From the NCBI RefSeq assembly GCF_029227915.1, contig NC_079886.1, positions 13,697,001 to 13,761,000 of the forward strand: a stretch of DNA of 64,000 nucleotides. The letters run 5' to 3'. Below are positions 8,413 to 18,420 of this stretch, piece after piece; within the stretch, counting starts at the first letter, position 1, and the number at the start of each line of letters is the position of its first letter. Source of the stretch: Hydractinia symbiolongicarpus (taxonomy: Eukaryota; Cnidaria; Hydrozoa; Anthoathecata; Hydractiniidae). The notes under the pieces are model-generated. The model was given only the letters and a program-made list of their open reading frames with translations, was not told the DNA's origin and did not search any database. The translations under genes were made by a program, and so were the position numbers.

Positions 8413-9703
8413 CTAATATGCAAGGATGAGGCCGACCCCTGTTATAACAATGGTGGTCTTGGTATCCTCATGTTGGTTTTGTGGTGGTGGTTTAGTTATA
8501 TGGGGCGTGACATGTACCTGTATATCTGGGGTATTATGTATGGGCGTGTAATAGGTGTTGTATGCCTAGGGGGTGATTTGGTAGATGCCAAATGCCCGGT
8601 GGCATGCTTTGGGGTTGTAGGTGGTATGGTATGTATAGGAGGTGTGGTATGCTTTGGAATATACACAGGTGTTTTGGCAGTATGCCCGAGAGGCGTGGCA
8701 TGCTGCACAATAGGCTTGTTATTTAGGTCAAGCCGTATACCGATCATTGTATTTGCGAGTGCGATCAAAATATTGTTGTTGTACCCCACGATTTTGCCTA
8801 TACGCAGGTTCATATCGGATGGTAGCATATACACGTGGTGCATTACGGCAAAGTTCACCGGAGTTCTAGCATATTGCAATACCTTCTGGAATTCGGTGAT
8901 GTCATGGCTTACATTTTCCCGACGTTCTACCATAGCCTCAAATCTCTGTACTAGATTTTGCCTTGCTGTATAATTGTCTGCATTAGATCCAATCAAGGAT
9001 GCTTTGGCACCTGCTTGCGATCCCAGCAATAGGATCACATAAACCCTGATGCTCTCACTCAGCTTTGTCAGGCCCTCTGACGTCAGACCTTGGTTTGTGG
9101 GTATAATAGACTTGGCCCAATCACCGTCAACCTGCGGCCACCATCTACCATCTGTCAATGACGACATGACAACCTTAATTTATACAGCGCATTAGCATCT
9201 AGACCGTACTCGCCGCATACCTGTGCGTATCCGGATGTGGAGTAGGGATTTTTATACTGTTTGAACCCATCGTCATACGGCATGGGTACCTTCATCCTTG
9301 CCAGGATGCGATGCATATGGTAATAAACATGGAATTTAAAAATCGAGTTGATACGGGGTACTGAGCCCGTCATGTGCTTGGTACAGATCCCTAGGCCTGT
9401 TGTTGCGCAATGGGCGGCGAAATTTACCTGAATATTCCAGTAATCCAACGCTTGCCCTTTCCACCCCACACTAACAGGGTCATTGAGATAGGTCGTTGAG
9501 ACCTTGATGGCGTACTTCGTGAACTCCGGGAATACCACAGAAATATGGGACTCTGTGCTCACGTAGAGGTCCTGGTGCTCCAAATTTGTAACACCAAGTA
9601 GCCATTTACCCCTGTTGGACTTGTACTTTGCCGAGTAATTGTATTGGTATATGTTCAGTCCCTTTCTTGTTAGAAGAAAGGGAATGAAACAACTGTACAT
9701 CAC
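8413..9703 (-). pseudogene. Stalked, membrane-anchored element protein, broken
   Basis: It converges with the preceding plus-strand gene, with 11 bp between stops. The N-terminal half (9155-9703) carries GLGICTKHMTGSVPRINSIF followed by FHVYYHMHRILARMKVPMPY, a basic conserved-looking block. The second frame (from about 9167) carries QVDGDWAKSIIPTNQGLTSE and YMLPSDMNLRIGKIVGYNNN, then a Pro/Thr/His-rich tail (about 8500-8710) of repeated TTPP/HTT units. In a third frame the tail ends with TTIVITGVGLILAY and a TAG at 8413-8415, a probable C-terminal membrane anchor. Two frameshifts (near 9160 and near 8540) separate the parts. The first ATGs (9703, 9700) lie inside the divergent plus-strand gene. 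A CTG at 9656-9658 begins NIYQYNYS and may be a mutated original start. Proteins with PRINSIFKFHVYY are, from memory, typical of invertebrate Polinton-like elements. The architecture suggests a surface or stalk protein, by inference. Confidence 0.58.
9660..9682. promoter_or_regulatory. Perfect 9-bp hairpin between divergent gene starts
   Basis: CCCTTTCTT (9660-9668) and AAGAAAGGG (9674-9682) are exact reverse complements with a 5-nt loop, gttag. The dyad lies 1 bp before the plus-strand ATG at 9684 and directly upstream of the likely minus-strand start near 9656-9658. Its position suggests a shared operator or 5'-UTR hairpin. Confidence 0.6.
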
Positions 9704-10236
9704 TAATATCGATAAACCTACGATTTTCGAGGACTACCTGGCACAGGACACCCGCATTGCCTTGAAATCGATCAGTATCAAGACTGGATGGTTGAACGTA
9801 TACAGTTACAATGACATTACGATCAGAAAAGTTGGACCTAAACAGAGGGTGACTCGTATAGACATTATGAAGGGTTTGTATAGGATCGAGGACATCCCAG
9901 CTATTGCCAACAGTCAGGCGGAGTGTGAGATTAACCTATTTCTATTGCAAAATGTGTACTGTAGACTCCGTGTCGGTGACGGTTACTCGGTGGTGATTCA
10001 TCGACCATTGCAGGAGCTGTTGGGGCTGCCCTACGACCCCGCATAAAAGTATTACATGAAGGGTGACTACGACAGCTTATACAGGACCGATACATATTAG
10101 AAATTGAGACTTACTTGTCCACAATTGGATGAAGACGACTGCCTTTTGGATGGCAAAGAATCCAAGGTTCTGGCCTTGCTTCCTACCAAGGAGTTAAACG
10201 CCTGGGGAGACATGTTAACCTGGAGTTTTGATAGTC
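9684..10236 (+). pseudogene. Beta-rich element protein, two stops, 3' end lost to satellite
   Basis: The ATG at 9684 begins MKQLYITNIDKPTIFEDYL, followed by IALKSISIKTGWLNVYSYN, GLYRIEDIP (about 9870-9900) and ELLGLPYDP just before a TAA at 10044-10046. The same frame stays meaningful beyond the stop (GDYDSLYRTDTY, a second stop TAG at 10098-10100, then LLDGKESKVLALLPTKELNA and WSFDSP). The frame therefore has two nonsense mutations and no frameshift that I can see. It then runs into the first right-array monomer near 10233-10243. The alternation of short hydrophobic and polar residues, with S-I-S-I-K-T-x-W-N-V-x-x-x-N and LYRIEDI, is reminiscent of jelly-roll minor capsid/penton or spike proteins of Polinton-like viruses, but I cannot confirm this. 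An upstream ATG at 9639 in frame is less likely because it would cover the hairpin and the divergent gene start. Confidence 0.58.
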
Positions 10237-10596
10237 CTATAAAGGCTGTAATATGGCCCTTTGCGGTCTAAAAAAAGCCTCACACGTAAATCACGTGGTT
10301 CCATCTGCCTGCGCAGGTTACCATTGGACTATTCCTTACAGTCTCAATGTGCTACAGCGTCCCAAGTCGTTTTCAATACCGCCGTTGCTTTACAACACTG
10401 TTAACTGCGTGCACAGTCAAATAAAGGCTGTAATATGGCCTTTTGCAGTCTAATAAAGGCCTCATACGTAATAATGTGGTTCCATCTGCATGTGCAGGTT
10501 ACCATTGCACTGTTCTTTCCAGTCTCATGCGCTACCACGTCCCAAGTCGTTTTCATTAGCGCCGTTGCCTTACAACACTCTTAACTACGTGTGCAC

Positions 10597-12780
10597 AGTC
10601 CAAAAGAGGGTGCAATATAGCTTTTTGCAGTCTAATAAAAGCCTCACACGTAAATCACGTGGTTCCATCTGTCTGTGCAGGTTACCATTGGCCTAGTCCT
10701 TCCAGCCTCAATGCACTACATCGTCCCAAGTCGTTTTCCTTAGTGCCGTCGCTTTAGAACACTCTTAACTACGTGCATCGTCCTATAAAGGCTGTAATAT
10801 AGCCTTTTGCAGTCTAATAAAGGCCTCATGCGTAATTAACGTGGTTCCATCTGCCTGTGAAGGTTACCATTGCACTGTTCTTTCCAGTTTCATGCGCTAT
10901 CACTTTACAAGTCGTTTTCATTAGCGCCGTTGCCTTACAACACTCTTAACTACGTGCACAGTCCTATAAAGAATGTAATATGGCCTTTTGCAGTCTAATA
11001 AAGGCCTGACACGTAAATCACGTGCTTCCATCTGCTTTCGCAGGTTACCATTGGCCTAGTCCTTCCAGTCTCAATGCGCTACAACGTCCCAAGTCGTTTT
11101 CATTGGCGCCGTTGCCTTAGAATACTCTTAACTACGTGCACAGTCATATAAAGGCTGTAATATGGCCTTTTGCAGTCTAATAAAAGCCTCACACGTAAAT
11201 CACGTGGTTCCATCTGCCTGCGCAGGTTACCATTGCACTATTCCTTCCAGTCTCAATGCGCTACAACGTCCCAAGTCGTTTTCATTAGCGCCGTTGACTT
11301 ACAACACTCTTAACTACGTGCACAGTTCTATAAAGGCTGTAATATGGCATTTTGCAGTCTAATAAAAGCCTTGCACGTAAATCACGCAGTTTCACCTGTC
11401 TGCGCAGGTTACCATTGGACTAGTCCTTCCAGTCTCGATGCAATACAACGTCCCAAGTTGTTTTCATTAGCGCCATTGCATTAGAACACTCTTAACTACG
11501 TGCACAGTCATATAAAGGCTGTAATATGGCCTTTTGCAGTCTAATAAAAGCCTCACATGTAAATCACGTGGTTCCATCTGCCTGCGCAGGTTACCATTGG
11601 ACTATTCCTTACATCCTCAATGTGCTACAGCGTCCCAAGTCGTTTTCAATACCGCCGTTGCCTTACAACACTCTTAACTACGTGTGCACACTCCAAAAGA
11701 GGGTGCAATATAGCCTTTTGCAGTCTAATAAAAGCCTCACACGTAAATCACGTGGTTCCATCTGTCTGTGCAGGTTACCATTAGCCTAGTCCTTCCAGTC
11801 TCAATGCACTACATCGTCCCAAGTCGTTTTCCTTAGTGCCGTCGCTTTAGAACACTCTTAACTACGTGCATCGTCCTATAAAGGCTGTAATATGGCCTTT
11901 TGCAGTCTAATAAAGGCCTCATGCGTAATTAACGTGGTTCCATCTGCCTGTGAAGGTTACCATTGCACTGTTCTTTCCAGTTTCATGCGCTATCACTTCA
12001 CAAGTCGTTTTCATTAGCGCCGTTGCCTTACAACACTCTTAACTACGTGCACAGTCCTATAAAGAATGTAATATGGCCTTTTGCAGTCTAATAAAGGCCT
12101 GACACGTAAATCACGTGCTTCCATCTGCTTTCGCAGGTTACCATTGGCCTAGTCCTTCTAGTCTCAATGCGCTACAACGTCCCAAGTCGTTTTCATTGGC
12201 GCCGTTGCCTTAGAATACTCTTAACTACGTGCACAGTCCTATAAAGGCTGTAATATGGCCATTTGCAGTCTAATAAAAGCCTCACACGTAAATCACGTGG
12301 TTCCATCTGCCTGCGCAGGTTACCATTGCACTATTCCTTCCAGTCTCAATGCGCTACAACGTCCCAAGTCGTTTTCATTAGCGCCGTTGACTTACAACAC
12401 TCTTAACTACGTGCACAGTCCTATAAAGGCTGTAATATGGCATTTTGCAGTCTAATAAAAGCCTTGCACGTAAATCACGCAGTTTCACCTGTCTGCGCAG
12501 GTTACCATTGGACTAGTCCTTCCAGTCTCGATGCAATACAACGTCCCAAGTTGTTTTCATTAGCGCCATTGCATTAGAACACTCTTAACTACGTGCACAG
12601 TCATATAAAGGCTGTAATATGGCCTTTTGCAGTCTAATAAAAGCCTCACATGTAAATCACGTTGTTCCATCTGCCTGCGCAGGTTACCATTGGACTATTC
12701 CCTAAAGTCTCAATGCGCTACCACATCCCAAGTCGTCTTCATTTAGCGCCGTTGCTCTACAACACTATTAACTACGTGCA
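10597..12780 (+). repeat. 1093-bp (6-monomer) higher-order repeat, two copies
   Basis: The monomer series beginning with the rare gtgcac-a-(g/c)tccaaaagagggtgcaatatagc at 10597 recurs at about 11690, and the tcgtcctata variant at 10778 recurs at 11871. The offset is 1093 bp, 6 x 182 plus 1. The shared order of rare variants (ctgtgaaggtt, aaagaatgtaa, ctgctttcgcagg, ttgcacgtaaatcacgcag) shows block duplication. Only a few substitutions separate the copies. Confidence 0.88.
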
Positions 12781-15700
12781 CAGTCCTATAAAGACTGTAA
12801 TATGGCCTTTTGCAGTCTAATAAAAGCCTCACACGTAAATCACGTGGTTTCACCTGTCTGCCCAGATTATCATTCGACTGTTCCTTCCAGTCTCGATGCA
12901 CTTCAATGTTCCAAGTGGTTTTCCTTCGCGCCGTGGCCTTAGAACACTCTTAATTACGTGCACAGTCCTATAAAGACCGTAATATACCCTTTTGCAGTCC
13001 AATAAAGGCCGCACACGTAATTCACGCGGTTTCAGCTTCCCGCGCAGGTTACCATTAGACTAGTCCTTCAAGTCTCAATGCACTACAACGTTCCAAGTGG
13101 TTTTCCTTAGCGCTGTTGCCTTAGAACGCTCTTAACTACGTGCACAGTCCAATAAAAAGGTGTAATGTAGCCTTTTGCAGTCTAATAAAGGCCTCATGCG
13201 TAATTAACGTGGTTCCATCTGCCTGTGCCGGTTACCATTGCACTGTTCTTTCCAGTTTCATGCGCTACCACGTCCCAAGTCGTTTTCATTAGCGCCGTTG
13301 CCTTACAACACTCTTAACTACGTGCACAGTCCTATAAAGGCTGTAATATGGCCTTTTGCAGTCTAATAAAGGTCTGTCACGTAAATCACGTGCTTCCATC
13401 TGCTTGCGCAGGTTACCATTGGGCTAGTCCTTCCAGTCTCAATGCGCTACAACGTCCCAAGTCGTCTTCATTAGCGCCGTTGCTTTACAACACTATTAAC
13501 TACGTTCTCCGTCCTATAAAGGCTGTAATATTGCTATTTGCAGTCTCATAAAGGACTCACACGTAAATCACGCGGTTCCATCTGCCTGTGCAGGTTACCA
13601 TTGGCCTAGTCCTTCCAGTCTCAATGCGCTACAACGTCCCAAGTCGTTTTCATTAGCGCCACTGCATCAGAACACTCTTAACTACGTGCACAGTCCTATA
13701 AAGACTGTAATATGGCCTTTTGCAGTCTAATAAAAGCCTCACACGTAAATCACGTGGTTCCATCTGCCTGCGCAGTTTACCATTGCACTCTTCCTTACAG
13801 TCTCAATGTGCTACAGCGTCCCAAGTCGTTTTCAATACCGCCGTTGCTTTACAACACTGTTAACTGCGTGCACAGTCCAATAAAGGCTGTAATATGCCCT
13901 TTTGCAGTCTAATAAAGGCCTCATACGTAATTAATGTGGTTCCATCTGCCTGTGCAGGTTACCATTGCACTGTTCTTTCCAGTCTCATGCGCTACCACGT
14001 CCCAAGTCGTTTTCATTATCGCCGTTGCCTTACAACACTCTTAACTACGTGTGCACAGTCCAATAAAGGGTGTAATATAGCCTTTTGCAGTCTAATAAAA
14101 GCCTCGCTCGTAAATCACGTGGTTCTATCTGTCTGTGCAGGTTACCATTGGCCTAGTCCTTCCAGTCTCAATGCACTACATCGTCCCAAGTCGTTTTCCT
14201 TAGTGCCGTCGCTTTAGAACACTCTTAACTACGTGCATCGTCCTATAAAGGCTGTAATATGGCCTTTTGCAGTCTAATAAAGGCCTCATGCGTAATTAAC
14301 GTGGTTCCATCTGCCTGTGCCGGTTACCATTGCACTGTTCTTTCCAGTTTCATGCGCTACCACGTCCCAAGTCGTTTTCATTAGCGCCGTTGCCTTACAA
14401 CACTCTTAACTACGTGCACAGTCCTATAAAGACCGTAATATACCCTTTTGCAGTCCAATAAAGGCCGCACACGTAATTCACGCGGTTTCAGCTGCCCGCG
14501 CAGGTTACCATTAGACTAGTCCTTCCAGTCTCAATGCACTACAACGTTCCAAGTCGTTTTCATTAGCGCCGTTGCCTTACAACACTCTTAACTACGTGCA
14601 CAGTCATATAAAGGCTGTAATATGGCCTTTTACAGTCTAATACAAGCCTCACACGTAAATCACGTGGTTCCATCTGCCTGCGCAGGTTACCATTGCACTA
14701 TTCCTTCCAGTCTCAATGCGCTACAACGTCCCAAGTCGTTTTCATTAGCGCCGTTGACTTACAACACTCTTAACTACGTGCACAGTCCTATAAAGGCTGT
14801 AATATGGCATTTTGCAGTCTAATAAAAGCCTTGCACGTAAATCACGCAGTTTCACCTGTCTGCGCAGGTTACCATTGGACTAGTCCTTCCAGTCTCGATG
14901 CACTACAACGTCCCAAGTTGTTTTCATTAGCGCCATTGCATTAGAACACTCTTAACTACGTGCACAGTCATATAAAGGCTGTAATATGGCCTTTTGCAGT
15001 CTAATAAAAGCCTCACATGTAAATCACGTTGTTCCATCTGCCTACGCAGGTTACCATTGGACTATTCCTTAAAGTCTCAATGCGCTACCACATCCCAAGT
15101 CGTCTTCATTTAGCGCCGTTGCTCTACAACACTATTAACTACGTGCACAGTCCTATAAAGACTGTAATATGGCCTTTTGCAGTCTAATAAAAGCCTCACA
15201 CGTAAATCACGTGCTTTCACCTGTCTGCCCAGATTATCATTCGACTGTTTCTTCCAGTCTCGATGCACTTCAATGTTCCAAGTGGTTTTCCTTAGCGCCG
15301 TGGCCTTAGAACACTCTTAACTACGTGCACAGTCCTATAAAGACCGTAATATACCCTTTTGCAGTCCAATAAAGGCCGCACACGTAATTCACGCGGTTTC
15401 AGCTTCCCGCGCAGGTTACCATTAGACTAGTCCTTCCAGTCTCAATGCACTACAACGTTCCAAGTGGTTTTCCTTAGCGCTGTTGCCTTAGAACGCTCTT
15501 AACTACGTGCACAGTCCAATAAAAAGGTGTAATGTAGCCTTTTGCAGTCTAATAAAGGCCTCATGCGTAATTAACGTGGTTCCATCTGCCTGTGCCGGTT
15601 ACCATTGCACTGTTCTTTCCAGTTTCATGCGCTACCACGTCCCAAGTCGTTTTCATTAGCGCCGTTGCCTTACAACACTCTTAACTACGTGCACAGTCCT

Positions 15701-18420
15701 ATAAAGGCTGTAATATGGCCTTTTGCAGTCTAATAAAGGTCTGACACGTAAATCACGTGCTTCCATCTGCTTGCGCAGGTTACCATTGGGCTAGTCCTTC
15801 CAGTCTCAATGCGCTACAACGTCCCAAGTCGTCTTCATTAGCGCCGTTGCTTTACAACACTATTAACTAAGTTCACCGTCCTATAAAGGCTGTAATATTG
15901 CTTTTTGCAGTCTCATAAAGGCCTCACACGTAAATCACGTGGTTCCATCTGCCTGTGCAGGTTACCATTGGCCTAGTCCTTCCAGTCTCAATGCGCTACA
16001 ACGTCCCAAGTCGTTTTCATTAGCGCCACTGCATTAGAACACTCTTAACTACGTGCACAGTCCTATAAAGACTGTAATATGGCCTTTTGCAGTCTAATAA
16101 AAGCCTCACACGTAAATCACGTGGTTCCATCTGCCTGCGCAGTTTACCATTGCACTATTCCTTACAGTCTCAATGTGCTACAGCGTCCCAAGTCGTTTTC
16201 AATACCGCCGTTGCTTTACAACACTGTTAACTGCGTGCACAGTCCAATAAAGGCTGTAATATGCCCTTTTGCAGTCTAATAAAGGCCTCATACGTAATTA
16301 ATGTGGTTCCATCTGCCTGTGCAGGTTACCATTGCACTGTTCTTTCCAGTCTCATGCGCTACCACGTCCCAAGTCGTTTTCATTATCGCCGTTGCCTTAC
16401 AACACTCTTAACTACGTGTGCACAGTCCAATAAAGGGTGTAATATAGCCTTTTGCAGTCTAATAAAAGCCTCGCTCGTAAATCACGTGGTTCTATCTGTC
16501 TGTGCAGGTTACCATTGGCCTAGTCCTTCCAGTCTCAATGCACTACATCGTCCCAAGTCGTTTTCCTTAGTGCCGTCGCTTTAGAACACTCTTAACTACG
16601 TGCATCGTCCTATAAAGGCTGTAATATGGCCTTTTGCAGTCTAATAAAGGCCTCATGCGTAATTAACGTGGTTCCATCTGCCTGTGCCGGTTACCATTGC
16701 ACTGTTCTTTCCAGTTTCATGCGCTACCACGTCCCAAGTCGTTTTCATTAGCGCCGTTGCCTTACAACACTCTTAACTACGTGCACAGTCCTATAAAGAC
16801 CGTAATATACCCTTTTGCAGTCCAATAAAGGCCGCACACGTAATTCACGCGGTTTCAGCTGCCCGCGCAGGTTACCATTAGACTAGTCCTTCCAGTCTCA
16901 ATGCACTACAACGTTCCAAGTCGTTTTCATTAGCGCCGTTGCCTTACAACACTCTTAACTACGTGCACAGTCATATAAAGGCTGTAATATGGCCTTTTAC
17001 AGTCTAATACAAGCCTCACACGTAAATCACGTGGTTCCATCTGCCTGCGCAGGTTACCATTGCACTATTCCTTCCAGTCTCAATGCGCTACAACGTCCCA
17101 AGTCGTTTTCATTAGCGCCGTTGACTTACAACACTCTTAACTACGTGCACAGTCCTATAAAGGCTGTAATATGGCATTTTGCAGTCTAATAAAAGCCTTG
17201 CACGTAAATCACGCAGTTTCACCTGTCTGCGCAGGTTACCATTGGACTAGTCCTTCCAGTCTCGATGCACTACAACGTCCCAAGTTGTTTTCATTAGCGC
17301 CATTGCATTAGAACACTCTTAACTACGTGCACAGTCATATAAAGGCTGTAATATGGCCTTTTGCAGTCTAATAAAAGCCTCACATGTAAATCACGTTGTT
17401 CCATCTGCCTACGCAGGTTACCATTGGACTATTCCTTAAAGTCTCAATGCGCTACCACATCCCAAGTCGTCTTCATTTAGCGCCGTTGCTCTACAACACT
17501 ATTAACTACGTGCACAGTCCTATAAAGACTGTAATATGGCCTTTTGCAGTCTAATAAAAGCCTCACACGTAAATCACGTGCTTTCACCTGTCTGCCCAGA
17601 TTATCATTCGACTGTTTCTTCCAGTCTCGATGCACTTCAATGTTCCAAGTGGTTTTCCTTAGCGCCGTGGCCTTAGAACACTCTTAACTACGTGCACAGT
17701 CCTATAAAGACCGTAATATACCCTTTTGCAGTCCAATAAAGGCCGCACACGTAATTCACGCGGTTTCAGCTTCCCGCGCAGGTTACCATTAGACTAGTCC
17801 TTCCAGTCTCAATGCACTACAACGTTCCAAGTGGTTTTCCTTAGCGCTGTTGCCTTAGAACGCTCTTAACTACGTGCACAGTCCAATAAAAAGGTGTAAT
17901 GTAGCCTTTTGCAGTCTAATAAAGGCCTCATGCGTAATTAACGTGGTTCCATCTGCCTGTGCCGGTTACCATTGCACTGTTCTTTCCAGTTTCATGCGCT
18001 ACCACGTCCCAAGTCGTTTTCATTAGCGCCGTTGCCTTACAACACTCTTAACTACGTGCACAGTCCTATAAAGGCTGTAATATGGCCTTTTGCAGTCTAA
18101 TAAAGGTCTGACACGTAAATCACGTGCTTCCATCTGCTTGCGCAGGTTACCATTGGGCTAGTCCTTCCAGTCTCAATGCGCTACAACGTCCCAAGTCGTC
18201 TTCATTAGCGCCGTTGCTTTACAACACTATTAACTAAGTTCACCGTCCTATAAAGGCTGTAATATTGCTATTTGCAGTCTCATAAAGGCCTCACACGTAA
18301 ATCACGTGGTTCCATCTGCCTGTGCAGGTTACCATTGGCCTAGTCCTTCCAGTCTCAATGCGCTACAACGTCCCAAGTCGTTTTCATTAGCGCCACTGCA
18401 TTAGAACACTCTTAACTACG
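12600..18420 (+). repeat. 2367-bp (13-monomer) higher-order repeat, 2.4 copies
   Basis: The cacgtgg/ctttcacctgtctgccc monomer occurs at 12841, 15208 and 17575, and other markers repeat at the same 2367-bp offset (13712/16079, 14622/16989). The period is 13 x 182 plus 1. The third copy breaks off near 18420, where a gtgtgcacagtcc monomer follows out of order, consistent with a deletion or unequal exchange. Copies are nearly identical, with a few single-base differences. Confidence 0.9.

Larger units (their letters stand above)
4651..10236. mobile_element. Truncated Polinton/adintovirus-like element fragment
   Basis: This is the only non-satellite sequence in the window. It holds seven closely packed genes or gene remnants on both strands, among them a double-jelly-roll major capsid protein, an integrase N-terminus, an HNH-like Cys-rich protein and several hydrophobic small proteins. 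That combination is characteristic of Polinton/Maverick and adintovirus-like elements. Both ends stop inside a gene: the left after 34 codons of the integrase-like frame, the right inside the plus-strand gene that starts at 9684. No polymerase B, packaging ATPase, protease, terminal inverted repeat or target-site duplication is present. Nearly every gene has stops or frameshifts, so the copy is dead. Assignment to the Polinton/adintovirus group rests mainly on capsid motifs; the host lineage is inferred. Confidence 0.82.

Noticed and set aside
8470-8973. 167-codon plus-strand frame rich in Val, Gly and Cys
   Set aside because: Antisense shadow of the Pro/Thr/His-rich stalk region of the minus-strand gene.
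4651-10236. Polymerase B, packaging ATPase and maturation protease genes
   Set aside because: No frame shows their motifs; they would have been in the lost parts of the element.
4600-10300. Terminal inverted repeats and 6-bp target duplications expected of a Polinton
   Set aside because: Both element edges lie inside genes, and comparing the flanks shows no inverted repeat or short direct duplication beyond satellite sequence.
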